Source: Phoenix dactylifera
Taxonomy: Eukaryota > Streptophyta > Magnoliopsida > Arecales > Arecaceae
Direction: 5' to 3'
Length of the DNA: 64,000 bases
NCBI RefSeq assembly: GCF_009389715.1
Contig: NW_024068198.1
Location: forward strand, 143,225-207,224
In this document: piece after piece, positions 45,148 to 58,237 of the stretch
Position numbering within the stretch: position 1 is the first letter of the stretch
Layout: each line of letters opens with the position of its first letter
Position numbers and translations under genes: made by a program
Notes under the pieces: generated by a model
What the model was told of the DNA's origin: nothing
The model's database searches: none
The model's input: the letters and a program-made list of their open reading frames with translations, nothing else

Positions 45148-46962
45148 TTATCCATCTGTCTGTGGATGAAAGGCTGTACTGAAGCTAAGGGTGGTCCCCA
45201 AAGCTCTGTGCAAGCTGCCCCAGAAATGTGCCACAAACCGGGAATCTCTGTCTGATACAATGGATACTGGAACTCCGTGCAGCCGTACTATCTGCTCGAT
45301 ATATAATTCTGCCAGCTTCTCCAGTATCATCCCAGTCTTGATTGCCAGAAAATGAGCTGTTTTGGTCAGTCTGTCTACGATCACCCAGACTGAATCATGA
45401 CCTCTAAGGGTACGAGGTAGCCCTGATACGAAATCCATAGTGATATGCTCCCATTTCCACTCTGGAATCGGCAGAGGCTGTAGCATACCTGCTGGTCTCT
45501 GATGCTCAATCTTAACTTGCTGACAAGTTAAGCATTGAGATACATGCTGGGCAATCTCCCTCTTCATGTTATTCCACCAAAACACCGCTTTCAGATCCTT
45601 GTACATCTTGGTACTGCCTGGGTGCACTGTATATCCCGTACTATGAGCTTCATCCATGATTTTCTTCTTCAGACTAGGATTATCTGGAACATAGACTCTG
45701 TTAATAAACCTCAAAGAGTCATCTTCATGTATACGGAAATCTGACTGTGTACCAGACTCGATATCCCTCCTGATCTTCTGGAGTCGAGGGTCATCAACTT
45801 GCGCTGCCTTAATTCTATCAATAAGTGTAGGCTGGACTCGCAAGTTTGCCAATTTCATAGTAGCCTCATGTAGATACACCTCTATCTCTGCTCTCCTCAG
45901 ATCTTCCAGAATATCCTTCTGAGTAGTAATCAAGACTGCAATATTCCCTGAAGATTTCCGGCTCAGTGCATCTGCTACTACATTTGCCTTTCCAGGGTGA
46001 TAGTGGATAGTCAGATCATAATCTTTTAACAACTCCAGCCACCTCCTCTGTCTCATGTTCAGCTCTTTTTGAGTAAAGAGATATTTCAGGCTTTTATGAT
46101 CAGTATATACCTGACATGTCTCTCCATACAAATAGTGCCTCCATATTTTCAGAGCAAATACAACTGCTGCAAGCTCGAGATCATGTGTGCGATAGTTTTC
46201 TTCATAAGGCTTGAGCTGTCTAGAGGCGTAGGCAATAACTTTTCCATTCTGCATCAGCACACAGCCCAAACCCTTCTTGGAGGCATCACTGTAAATAGTA
46301 TAATCAACACCCGTGACTGGCAGAGTCAAAATATGTGCTGACACTAGCCGGCGCTTCAATTCCTCGAAGCTCTTCTCACACTGATCCGACCACTCGAATT
46401 TCACTCCTTTGCGAGTGAGTCGAGTCAAGGGCCCAGCAATACTAGAGAAGCCTTCTACAAATCTTCTGTAATAGCCGGCTAATCCAAGGAAACTGCGGAT
46501 CTCTGATACATTTGTCGGTCTGCTCCAGTCAACTACAGCTTCGATCTTCTTCGGGTCAACCATAATTCCTTCTTTAGATACCACATGCCCCAAGAACATC
46601 ACCTGATCCAGCCAGAACTGACATTTCTTCAGTTTCCCATACAATTGATTCTGTCTCAAAATTTCCAAAACAATTTTCAAGTGTTGCTCATGCTCAGTAT
46701 GACTCTTGGAATAGATTAAGATGTCATCAATAAACACAATTATAAATTTGTCCAAGAAAGGTTTAAATACCCTGTTCATCAGATCCATAAATGCAGCTGG
46801 AGCATTTGTCAACCCGAAAGGCATCACCAAATACTCATAATGGCCATATCTGGTGCGGAAGGCAGTCTTGGCTATATCAGACTCCTTTATCCTCAACTGA
46901 TGATATCCAGATCGCAGATCAATCTTTGAAAACACCTGGGCACCCTGAAGCTGATCAAACAA
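45148..46962 (-). pseudogene. Chromovirus RT, RNase H and integrase core
   Basis: 604 open codons. RT has [15 protein letters not shown] and an intact FIDDILIYS catalytic motif. RNase H has [29 protein letters not shown] and [12 protein letters not shown]. Integrase has the zinc site CLTCQQVK and catalytic positions in TMDFVSGLP and VSDRDSRF, with the final glutamate just after the stop at 45145-45147. The frame enters from upstream after a one-base insertion near 46980. Confidence 0.92.
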
Positions 46963-46966
46963 GTCA

Positions 46967-49074
46967 TCAATCCGGGGCAGGAGGATACCTGTTCTTGATA
47001 GTCACTTTGTTAATTTCCCGGAAATCAATGCATAGCCTCATACTACCGTCCTTCTTCCTCACAAATAACACTGGTGCACCCCAAGGAGAGACACTGGGTC
47101 GAATGAAACCCAGATCCAATAGCTCCTGCAACTGTTCCTTCAGTTCTTTTAGTTCAGCAGGGGCCATTCTGTAAGGAGGTCTAGATATGGGTGCCGTACC
47201 AGGGTTTAGATCAATGGCAAATTCCACCTCTCTAACTGGTGGTAAACCAGGAAGCTCATCAGGAAAAACATCAGGGTATTCTCTGACCACGGGTATGTCT
47301 TCAATTTTCTGTTCCGACTGCTCAGAATCCATTATGGCTGCCATATACACAGAGCACCCTTTCCTGAGAGACCGAATACCCTGTAAGGCTGCCACTATCT
47401 GAGGGGAGACACACCCTCCATCACCCACAAAATAAAACTCTTCAATGTCAGGGATTCGGAAAGTCACCCGCTTCGAGAAGCAGTCAATGGTAGCGTGATA
47501 TATAGCTAACCAATCCATACCCAGAATTAAATCAAATTCATGTAAGTCCATGACAATAAGGTCAGCTTTCAAGTCTCTACCCTCTACAATTACTGGGCAA
47601 GACTTGCATATCAGTGAGGTGATCATCTTACCCCCAGCTGGGGTACTAACACATAATTCTCTCTCCAAGGGTGAGCAAAATATATCATGCTTATGCACAT
47701 ATGTAGATGAAATAAAAGAGTGTGTGGCCCCTGAGTCGAATAGTGCATATGCATAAGTAGAATGTACTAATAAGGTACCTGTCACTGCCGTGTTGGATGC
47801 CTGAGCATCCTGCTGTGTCAGTGCATATACCCGTCCCTGGGTGCGAGGCCCTCCTCCTGTCTGCTGTCTGTGAGCGGCTGGTTGAGAAATCTGTGCTGGA
47901 TCAGGGAGAATCTGTCGCTGAGGAGCCCTAGCGCTCGGTGGCCTCTGCACAGATCCGGCCCGGGGACAACTAGAAATCCCGTGGCCCGGCTGACCACACC
48001 CATAACAGACAATAGTCCTAGACTGGGTCTGAGGACACTGAGCCATCTTGTGGCCCTGTTGGCCACATCTGTAACATGCTCCAACCCTGGGCCGTCTCCG
48101 GGGACAATCAATGGCCTTGTGTCCAATCTGACTGCAAAAATAACAGGCTCCTGATATCACCCGGTGCTCTGGTGCAGTCCTCCCAGGTGGAGCTCGCTGT
48201 CCTGCTCCGTGACGGATCTGCACGGGTCGGCGTACATGCCGCTCACTATCCGAATCAGAATCTCTGGCCCTCTTCAGCCTCCCTTTATGTGCTTCCTGCG
48301 TCTCTTTCCAGATAATCTCCATATTCTTCGCTCTGTCTACAAGATCATCATAGTCGGTCCAATGGACAGCAGCCAAGCCTCGACGCAGGTGGGGTCTCAA
48401 TCCCTCCTCAAATCTACTCATCCTGGCTACAGGGTCCTGGACGAGGGAGGGTGCAAAACGAGACAGTCTATCGAACTCTGCCTCGTAATCCTCAACTGAC
48501 ATACTCCCCTGAGAGAGACTCAGGAACTCTCTCTCCAACTCTCTGACACGGTTGGACGGAAAATATTTGGAACAAAAAGCCGTCCGAAATCCAGCCCAAG
48601 TCACAGTCCCGATATCCTGTATCATGGTCCGCTCCACTGACTCCCACCAGTGGTGTGCCCGGTCCTGGAGCATATAAGTAGCATATCCGACTCTCTCCTC
48701 CTCGGTGCATCCCATGGCCCTGAAGGCCTTCTCCATCTCGTCAAGCCAGTGTTCGGCCTCCTGGGGATTGTGGTTCCCTTGAAGGCCAGAGGAGCCAACT
48801 TCCGGAATTCTGCAATGCTCCTCCCCTGATCCGTCGAGCTAGCAGAGGGATGCTGTGGCTGTGGGTCCCTCTGCTGTCTGACCAGCCCAATCACCTCCCT
48901 GACCAGTTCCAATACTGGGGTCGATCCTCCCGCCTGATCCTGTTCTGGTCGGTCTAAAACTGTCGGAGCAATCTCCTCTTCCTGAACTCGCTCCGCTGGG
49001 CGAGGAGTCGCCGGATCATCTCCCATCGTCTCAATCAGACGACGAGGTGGTACACGAGCACGGCGGGGCGGCAT
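46967..49074 (-). pseudogene. Chromovirus gag, protease and start of RT (frameshifted)
   Basis: Gag starts MPPRRARVPPRRL at 49074; a one-base loss in an A run near 48770 moves the frame, and the remainder continues to 46967. Capsid-type motifs include [11 protein letters not shown] and SSSQG-like [21 protein letters not shown]. Three CCHC knuckles follow in a row: [28 protein letters not shown] and [14 protein letters not shown]. The protease has [15 protein letters not shown] begins with [21 protein letters not shown] and the frame ends early because of an extra base near 46980. Confidence 0.9.
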
Positions 49075-49232
49075 CCTGATACAGACATAATACCACAAGT
49101 TAGGGTTAAGTCAAAAATCATCCTATGAGTTTACTACCCCACTCTCATTTCCTCACATGTGTCCCTATGCTCCTAGGGTTTTCATTAGTTATTGTTCTTT
49201 TGTTCTGATGTCCCTAGTGATCGTTAACCTAA

Positions 49233-49244
49233 GCTCTGATACCA
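49233..49244 (-). other. Primer binding site, tRNA-Met type
   Basis: The minus-strand TGGTATCAGAGC lies seven bases beyond the inner end of the 5' LTR. It is complementary to the 3' end of initiator tRNA-Met, usual for this group. Confidence 0.92.
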
Positions 49245-49251
49245 CTAAATC

Positions 49252-51707
49252 TGTCACGCCCCGAACCCGAACCTAGGCCCGGGACGCGCCAGACGCCGCA
49301 CACCCGCACGGCGGACCGCACGGGCGTGCAAGGCTGAATAATCAGACACTCAAGTCACAACATCAGATCACAATATCAATACTAAAAATCTATCATTTAT
49401 GATAATCAAATCAATAATTCAATTTCAAATGTCTCAAATAAAGTTGGTAACATTTATTTACAAGATCAATTACTTATGACAAAATGAATCTAAATCTATC
49501 TATGTCCAATGTCATAAGTCCTCTCCTCCCGAATCCCCTATCAATCATCTCCTGCAATTATGTCAAAAACAGGTATGAGCTACAACAGCTCAGTAGGTAA
49601 CAACATGCATAAAGTCACGATAACATGTATTAAAGCATATGCAATATAACTACAGGTCATGTGCACAAACAAATATGATGATCCGCAAACCAATCCGATA
49701 CTCAAGTAATATATATATATATACCATCTTAGTCTATCATATCACGCATAACATAATCCACATATCTAACCGCATGACTACGGCCACATCACCCAGTGGC
49801 ATGGTCACACCGAAGTGTCAACACTCTGCTCCAAATGGAGCCCTGCACCGCAGTGCTGCACCCCAGGGTGCCCCAATCTCTGCTCCTCAGAGCATGCTCC
49901 GCAGAGCCAAAACACCCCATAGTGCCGGAACTAGCTCCTCATACAAGTCGACAGGGCCAACGTTTCCACCCCATTGGCGGGAATCCTAGACAATAGTCAC
50001 GCGGTCTCCAAAATCACATCCACAAATTCCAACAATCAAACTTAATATAAACATAAGTTTTCAAAACCAATATATATGCATAATAGATTTTCAGATGATC
50101 GATTTACAGTCAAAAACATGCTTCTAAATGATAATACTGCCAAGAATATAAAACATATCAATATGCTGGAAATAATCACACATATGCATAGTACATGTAA
50201 ATCATACTTTAAGCAAGGTTACCTACCTGGGTTCGCTTAAAAATCCCTGCCACTGATATCACGAACCCCTGATTAAAACACAAACATTAATTATTTAATT
50301 AACTAAGAAACATAATTTAAACTATTCCCAATCCCTTAAATTTCTAAGTTCATGGATCTAAGAATGGGCCCCTAAGATCAAACATAGACCCTAAAATCAG
50401 GATCCTTTAAACCCAAGTCAATTGTGGCCCAAACAGATTAGGCCCAATTGAACCAAACCGGATAACAGGTCCGGATCAGATTTCGGGCCCAACCCAAACC
50501 AGCCCACAGTTCCAATTTGGCCCGACTCAGCCCAACACAGACCCCCAACCCAACCCAGACCAGATCTGATCAGACCATAACAAAACCTATTCACTTAAAC
50601 TCAGACCCAACCCAATTCAAGAAATGGGTGGAACCGGTTCACGGTCTGATCCACACTACCCAACTCAAGTTCAGGCTAAATCCCATGGTTCAATCGGATC
50701 AGGGTCTGTTTGTGTCTGGTTTGAGACCCAAACAGGCAACGGAAATCAAAGCAAGGTATACACCCAGGAAGAAGAAAGAAGAAAAGAAGAAGAAGAAGAA
50801 AAAGAAGAAGAAGAAGAAGAGGGGGGGGGGGTGTGCCTGGTGGTTCCGGTCGGCCCTCGGCGGTCGACCGTGGTCCTCGGCGGCGGCGCTCGGCCAGCCG
50901 CCGTCGACTACCCACTGTCACAAGCGGTGCCGGATGGGAAGAAGAAGAAGAAGAAGAAGAAGAAGAAGGAGAAGAAGAAGAAGAAAGAAGGGAAGAGGGG
51001 GGTGGCTGGTGGCTCCGGTCGGCCCTCGGTGGCCGACTGTGGCCCTCGACGGCGGCGCTCGGCCAGCCGCCGTCGGCTACCCCACCTTCACAGGCGGCAC
51101 CGAACGGGAAGAAGAAGAGAAGAAGGAGAGAGAGAGGAAGAAAAGGGAGGAAAGAGAGGGACCGGGGCTGGGAAGCCCGGCCCCTTGTTCGCCCACCTCC
51201 GGCCGAACCCGTTTCGGCCGGATTGACCCCGGCCGGCCACCGTCGGCCGGCCGAATCCCATCAAAAAAAAAAAAAACATTTCCAAAACAGGGGATGAAAA
51301 CCGGTTGCCATCCCTCATTTCTCTCCCCCTTAGATCCATAAAAATAATGAATGGACTGTCTTTCTCACCTCCGGTCGTCGACGGGCGGATCCCCGGCGAC
51401 GTTGGCGGCTCCGGCGGCGGCGGTGGCTCCGGCAAACCTCTCAAGAAAAAGGGAAGAAGATGAGGGAAAAACTCAATTTTTTTTTTTTTTTTTTAGAGGG
51501 ATGGGAAGAGGGATGGGCTCGGACGAGGCTCTCAGAGGAGAGAAAGGGCGAGAGAGAGAGAGAGGGAGAGAGGGATAGAGAGGGAGAGGGAAGAGGGGGG
51601 CTTGCGGAGATCTCGCTGGCCGTTCGGCCGGCGTGGTCTTCGTGGGCAAACCACGATGACCCAACTGAAGTCGGCACTCCTTGCCGACTTCAGTTCGGGT
51701 CTTCACA
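49252..51707 (-). repeat. 5' LTR of chromovirus, with internal duplication
   Basis: 2456 bp, 171 bp longer than its partner. The excess is explained by a tandem duplication: the CGGTCGGCCCTCGG block occurs at about 50847 and again about 51017, each followed by GGCGGCGCTCGGCCAGCCG and a GAA run. The 3' LTR has one copy. The plus-strand right end is CTTCACA. Long frames on both strands here come from GAA and GA repeats. Confidence 0.9.
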
Positions 51708-52010
51708 TCTGAAGGTCGCTGTCGGTGACCATCGATTGCTTCGTGACATCTGGATGATGACGAGGGATTGAGGTATTGTCTTGGCTAAGCATGTGTTTAG
51801 AAAAGTCAATGAGACTACGGATTGGGTGGTCACCCATATAGCTAACCACGCTGGTAGTACTATGTGGACAGAGGATGAGGAGCTGCTTCAGGAGCTCCGT
51901 GTTTTTTTTTTGACTTTATTGAATGTATTCATCCATGTGTTGTACGAATCATCCGTCGTAGCAAAAAATAAAAAAAATAATAAAATAAAATAAAATAAAA
52001 TAAAATAAAA
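51708..52010 (+). mobile_element. LINE 3' end abutting the chromovirus LTR
   Basis: The plus frame reads DHRLLRDIWMMTRD, then after a stop AKHVFRKVNETTDWVVTHIA and ANHAGSTMWTEDEE, the RNase H end of the same LINE type as at 16.3 kb. It ends with TCGTAGCAAAAAATAAAA and an (AAAAT)n tail. It starts within a few bases of the LTR end. No clear target duplication was seen. Confidence 0.75.
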
Positions 52011-54112
52011 AGGAGGAGGAAGTGATTCACTTCCCCCTCTATTTTATTGATTCAGAGAAGACAACACTCTTCCTTCCATACTCGAAAGCCGAGATGCAGA
52101 GTAGAACGCCAGCTCTTTTTGAGTACAACAATAGAACACAAGCTCGCAGGTCTCACAAACATCATAACTGCAAGAATTTAGCCTCACGCAAGGCTCCAGA
52201 GTCCTCATCAGAGGCTTCAAAACTTCACATTGGGACTTTACAGACACTACTCCTGGCTTGATTGGCTGCTGGCCCAGCCACACAACTGGCAGTCACGCTC
52301 CTGCCTTAAATTCCTCTACGGACCCACTCCCCATCACGGGCGTGGTTAGGTCCAACCGCATCATGGATCCATCGCACCATATCCAAATTCTGGCCATACC
52401 ACTTTTGGGTGGGGTTTGAGACCAGCTATGAGCAAAGCTACCTGTCATTGATCTGGTAATTCTATGCACAAAAGCCCCCAATAGAACTTCAAATCCATGT
52501 AGAAGAAGCTCCATTCATTGTGCTCCTTCATGCACATCCTCGCTCACCAAGTCTTTCACCCAGCTCAACATTTGAAGATAGATGGGAGCATGTTCCTATA
52601 GTTACAAAACATTTTAGAAATGTTAGATATATGAAGGTCATACCATAATGTCTAGCAAAAGTATTCATCGTCTTTGTAATTGCTTTTGATAATCCAGATC
52701 AATCACAAACTAGATCGATGACATGAAAACCGATGTTTAATGTTGTAAACATGAAAAATGGATGCCTAGTGTAGACACCATGGATTGGATTAACTTATCA
52801 AAAAATAAATTAGCTTGCCCTTTGCACATGTCACTATGTATATATATATTTTTCTCGAACTTATTAAAGGGTAAAATATATTTTTTAAAATTGCAGGGTC
52901 CTTAGTGAAAGCAATGGAAGTAAGTAGTGATATTTGATCTACCTAAGTAGATAATTTTTTAGTCAATCCATCAAAGAATATAGATTTTGCCAAGCATTAG
53001 GTTCATTCACAACTCTGAAGCATGTTAAAGGGGTCATGTGCATGAAGGACCACATGATGCGAGGCCTGGTTCGGTCCTTAAAGACGCAAAGCTGGCTGCT
53101 CATTATTAATACAATTATTCAAACAATAGAAGGGCAGCACTTGGAACAATATCGTTTGACCTAGGGACCAAACCGTATCAATAGTTATTTGACGCCATAA
53201 ACCTATCAATCTATTTATTTATTCTTTGTGTGAGCCGAGAAATATGTGGGAGCTGGAGGCCAGCTTTATAAACTGGGAAATAGAATACATTCAAAATCTC
53301 AAAGCCTTAGAATGGTTCATTTCAGGGCTTGGGCAGTGCGAGCTTAAAAGACACCAATTTTAGCTCTTCTAGCATAGATCTCAGATAAAATCCAACCCAA
53401 TTCGTCCTGGTCGTAAAGGTCAAGTATCAAGCCTGGGTAGGTCCAAGTGGCAGTGGATTTGTTTGTCTAGCTGCTTTGGCATATATTTGCTAGGTGTTAA
53501 GGGGACATGCAGTTATTTGACCTTACCTTTATGCAACGTTTGGCATCTGCAATGTACTCTAGCAATGTATTCTAGATGAAGGATGAAAGGTAGGGGTGAT
53601 AACCGAGTCGGAACGGATAAGATATGAGTCGGATCGGATACCTGATAGATTGAAAATTTGTCAATTTCAATTCATCTGATCTATGAAATAAGTCAAAAAT
53701 CCAGATTCAAAGCTAATCATTTTTATTAAACAGATAATCTAATTCGATCTACAGTAGATTGAGATAAGTTAAACAAGTTAAATGATTAAGTATTGACGGC
53801 ATATACGCATCTCAACTCGACTACAATCTTGTAGTCAGGTCATCCATGGTTGTCTCTTTAAATAATAGCAAAAATTAAACAAAGTGCGATGTACTATTGA
53901 AAACTTGAGAATAACTAGAAAGGTGTTTAGAGTGGTGAAAACTTGAGAATAACTAGAAAGGTAGCTTTTGTTCTAAAAATAATATTTAACAAATATTATT
54001 TCTAATTTTGAACATAGTACTATTTAATTTTATAGAACAAAAGCTACCTTTGGATTCATTTCAGCTTGTAATTTACGTAGTTTATGAAAGTAAATAACAG
54101 ACACATAAAGAC

Positions 54113-54148
<36 letters not shown>

Positions 54149-57001
54149 TAAATTTTGGAAGACTTGATGGATTATTTCAAATTTGGGGATCCAACTTGAC
54201 GTTCCTTTCTGGCGATTTATGGTTGGGTTCCGTGATGTATGAAGTTGTTGCTAACCAAAGTATTTCCCGTTTTAACTCATCAACCTTCCTGGAGCCACCT
54301 GACCCTTGACTTTTATCATATATATATTATGAATAGAATAGTATACAAACCCTATGCACTATAGAATGAGCTCAATCTACTTCATAAATAGTACAAAAAC
54401 ATGCCCCGTTCTTTATTCTTTATTTATTTAGTAACATGATTTAATAATAAATATGAATAAATCCTACGGGACCATGAACATTATTATATTTTTGATTCAA
54501 TTTTTATGTAGTAATAAAAAAGTACAGAAATCTCGCACTCTAACAATAGATTAATTAGCAAATAATAATCGTCATTATTTCTACTACAAGGATGGATAAG
54601 GTTTCAAAGTGAAACCATTTATATAGCGATACAAACATTACTTTCCCCTTCTATATTATATTTATTGAAGTCGATAAGTACTGCTTAGCTTAGTTTCTTC
54701 AATGAAGTATATAAGCCCAGTAAGGAGGGTAAATATAGCAAACTAGCACCAACTGAAGGCACATTGATTTCCACATTATAGAATTATAAAGTTAACATCT
54801 AAAAAGTGTCAATTTTTATTACCTTTTGCCTTCTATACTTAAGTCTAATCGGGCTTTCTTGTAAGGCTTATTTTCAAAATGTGTAGTCAAATACTATTGC
54901 CACATGAGTGATACTTTCATACGTGATCCAAAGTAATGATTAGACAAAAGTATACAATGGGAGGTCTGTCATGAGCTCATGGAGGATTGTTTGATGAGTA
55001 AGAAAGGAAAGTTTAATCAAGATTTATTGAACACATACACTAAGGAAAGTTTGCTCATTCATAATCAGATTAGAAACTTAGAAAAATGTGGGCTTCAAAT
55101 ATGAAATGAATTCTTTTTTTGTTTGTTTTTGTTTTCTTACGGTCTAAACTATAGCTCCATATATACCTAGCTTAAGTTTCTCAAGCAAGAGCATGAACAA
55201 ATTGCTTAAAAGTAGCACTCACATGAACCTTGCACCCCTTCGAAATAGTCTTTTATCATCTTTTTAAATTGGGGGTTGTCTCTTACAAAGAACAAAAGGA
55301 CCAGCTTTTTGACTAGTTTTGCTCCAAAATAATAATAAGATATGGAAACGCTATGTGCTTGACTCGACACCTACCATAAAACTCCATAAAGTCCTTTTCT
55401 GATGGTTGGACTCCTTGTTGGACTAGCTCTCGAACCTAACATATTGAGAGAGAGTATCCAAGATAACAACCTTGGAGATGCCATGAATGAAGGAATATAT
55501 TTGTGAATGACTACTATAGATAAAATAATCCAAGTATTTTTAGCCTCTTGCATGATGCAACATTAGATCACTATCAATACTGGGGAAAGATTTATGCATC
55601 TCCTAATGCTTATTAGTTGGGTTGGTGGATAAGAGAATGGGCATTTGTTATCCTTCTATTGTGTAAATAGTACAACTACTTCAAAAATAAAATAGAGTAG
55701 AAGGAAGTTAATATTTGGTCGAGAAGCTACTATACTTTGTAAAGATTACATATTGTGATCAAAAATATTATTTTGAAGTTAATTCTTTTCATTAAATGTC
55801 ATGTGAAGACAGATATAGGCACTACTAGAGCACTTCATCAAATCCTTTTCTTCCCTATTTTTGTTGTTTTGTTGTAGATTTAAATTACTCGAATACAGAT
55901 TTTCATTTGTATGGCTATAATGATATTATACTACATTGATGGAGGGATGCAAATAAGCTAAGCTGATTATGAACAACTCATGTCAGCTTAGTAACTAAGT
56001 TATGCTAGCTCGTGAATTTAAATGACATGTAGTGATCAAGTTGTAACACTAATAAGGTTATACTGTAGATATACCATGTGTTGCTGCCAAAATCCGGCCT
56101 GAAAGAGCTAGATGAATTGGCGAACAATGGTTGATTTGGTCGAAGTGGGGGAGATCCGTCTAGCGAACACAAAAGAGAAATACCGAAGGTTGCTGAATTT
56201 GATATGGTAGGAGATTCTTCGATGCTTACGTCAAGCCAATGAGATCTAATAGTATGAGCTACAAAAGATGGAATGGAGTAAGAAAATAAATGTTCTAGGA
56301 GGTCTTCTAAGTCTTGTTCATATATCAACGAAGACATGGAGCCACTACTCGAAAAGAATGGACGTATTATAACCACCCGAACGTACTTGACGAGCTATAA
56401 TCGTTTCGCAACATGCCTCATAAGGCATAGAGCTATAACCGCCCTCTGTAATATGCTTTGATTCAGGGACACATGGCATGCGGTTATTAGTTGGCCACGG
56501 TTATAACCAGCGAATCCAGGCTACATCAGCATGCATTTTCCCTAAACAAGAGACAAGCCTAAAAAAGATAAATAAGATCCTCTCAAGATCATGTTTGCAC
56601 CAGAGAGTCTAGGATAGATGAATATGTCTTGTTTTGTTCAATTAACCAGCATCCACTAATGCAAAGATAATAAGTGGACCCTCTAGTAGTTGGAGTGGAA
56701 GGTCCCATTAGGTTTTTTTTTTATGTTTTCTTTAAAATAACAAAAAGAAGAAAGAGGTGCATATAGCCAAGTAGTCTGTGGGGAACCTTATTCTAAGTAT
56801 GGGATCAATTATACTAATAATCATGGGTATGTTATGGATTTGCCTAATCCAACATTGTATATGGTGAGTATGGGGTCCATCTAGATGTAGAAAGGGGTCC
56901 CATAGTGGGTGCTTACCAGCATGCACACTGGCCCCAACGTCTATCCAGTGGTCCTCCACTGCTAATGACTGACCTTTACTTGCTTAGCGGCTTCTCGCTC
57001 C
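52011..57001. other. Region without recognised gene
   Basis: Short frames at 52044-52514 (minus) have no recognised family. An (AG)n microsatellite lies at 54117-54143. A locally duplicated phrase AAAACTTGAGAATAACTAGAAAGGT occurs near 53900 and 53938 (38 bp apart). The rest is AT-rich intergenic sequence. Confidence 0.45.
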
Positions 57002-57026
57002 CTAACAAAAGGTTCCCATCAGGGGG

Positions 57027-57033
57027 TATAAAT
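57027..57033 (+). promoter_or_regulatory. TATA box of the At3g17950-like gene
   Basis: TATAAAT lies about 125 bp upstream of the ATG at 57152, in a suitable position for a leader of about 95 bases that is pyrimidine-rich. Confidence 0.6.
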
Positions 57034-57151
57034 CCGTCATTTCCCTTTCGGCTCACCTTCTCTACCCATTCTTAAGTATTCCCAGGCTCCGAAACTCCTT
57101 CCGTCTTCCTCCTCGCTCTCCCCCTTCCAAGAATAAACTTATTCCAACGCC

Positions 57152-57843
57152 ATGAATCGGGATCCCGACCTTATCCCCTCCTCCCCGTCTAACTCCTCCC
57201 TCTCTTCGTCCGATCTGGACACCGAGGTAAGAATGAGGTAGGAATAGCGAGCAGCTTGCAATTCCCAGAATGCCCCCGTCTCGCTGTGTTAAATTTTCTT
57301 TTGGTTTTTTTTAGTCGACCGGTTCGTTCTTTCACGACCGGAGCACGACGCTCGGGACGCTGATGGGCGTGTCCTTCCGGGAGATCGCGGTCCGGCCGGC
57401 GAGGGTGCCGTCACGTAGGGATCACGGCCACGTCGACGGAGTGGACGTCGGCGGCGGAGGAGAGGGGGAGGGAGGAGGCCGAAGCAGAGGGGGGCGCCGG
57501 AGAAGCGGCGGCGGCGGCACCGCGGGGGGCGAAGTTGGTGGCGGCTGTGCCGGGACGACATGGTGCGGCCCACCTCGCTGGGGGAGTTCCTCCAGGTGGA
57601 GCGGCAGCTGGGCGGGGCCGCCGGCGGCGAGGTGGCGGACGGCCACTTTCTCTACGGCGGCGGCGAGGGGGTGGCGGAGCACGAGGCGGTGGGCGGCGGG
57701 CCGCTGTTTGAGGACGGGAGGGTGCTGCCGCCGGCGGATGGGCGGCGGCGGCAGCAGCAGCAGCAGAGGGCCACCGAGGGGGCGGTGTCGCTGGGGAGGT
57801 TGCCGGTGCTGCTCACCGGATCTGCAGCAGCGGTGATGGGTAG
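57152..57843 (+). pseudogene. At3g17950-like protein gene with two frame breaks
   Basis: Exon 1 (57152-57226) encodes a start MNRDPDLIPSSPSNS and ends SSSDLDTE; intron 57227-57314 has GTAAGA and TTTTTTTTAG ends. Exon 2 resumes in phase with STGSFFHDRSTTLGTLMGVSF, the conserved signature of this plant family of unknown function (I recall At3g17950). The second conserved block, WWRLCRDDM then SLGEFLQVERQL, is in a different frame, so one base is gained or lost between about 57416 and 57480 in a G-rich tract. A second shift near 57818 (a G run) is needed to reach the expected short C-terminus and TAG at 57841. The promoter, splice sites and conserved blocks are all kept, so either the gene is newly broken or the G runs are miscounted in the assembly. 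Confidence 0.75.
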
Positions 57844-58237
57844 ATTTGAAATTATAAATCCTTTCTTTCTCTCTTCGAGTATATATAATGTTTACTCCTG
57901 AATTTTTCTCTACGTTTTTTTCGTTATTCGTTTCTAGTTTTTTCTTTCGTTTTTCCATCTTATTTTTATAAAGAAGAACTCAAATGGAAGGGAAGGGAGC
58001 CTGCCGTTGTGTCGGTAGGTTCTATTCTAGATGGTTTTGTATTTTTTTTCCCCAGTCCCGTGATCTCCTTGTTGCTTTTTCTTAATTTATGTTCTGGTGA
58101 CTACTTTTTCTCAAACTTCTTAGGGTGGGTGTTTGTGAGGAACAGCAGAGAGGGCTGGTTGTTGGGCCCTTGGAATCGTTTTCTTGGTACAACATTATGA
58201 AATGAATCGTTCCTAATGGAAAGACAGGGAACATGTC
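57844..58237. other. Downstream flank of the At3g17950-like gene
   Basis: T-rich sequence, probably the 3' untranslated region of the upstream gene in its first part. No other feature was recognised. Confidence 0.5.

Larger units (their letters stand above)
42062..51707 (-). mobile_element. Ty3/gypsy chromovirus, Tekay/Del-like, full length with broken frames
   Basis: The element reads on the minus strand: 5' LTR 49252-51707, primer site 49233-49244, gag, protease, RT, RNase H, integrase, chromodomain-like tail ending at 44395, and 3' LTR 42062-44346. Domain order and the C-terminal chromodomain-like block place it among chromoviruses, and the large LTR and primer context fit Tekay/Del. There are two frameshifts (about 48770 and 46980) and one stop (45145-45147). 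The flanks do not give a shared target duplication: AGAAG on the left and TCTGA on the right. Confidence 0.92.

Noticed and set aside
57422-57958. 178-codon minus-strand frame rich in Pro and Arg
   Set aside because: Antisense of the GC-rich exon 2 of the At3g17950-like gene.
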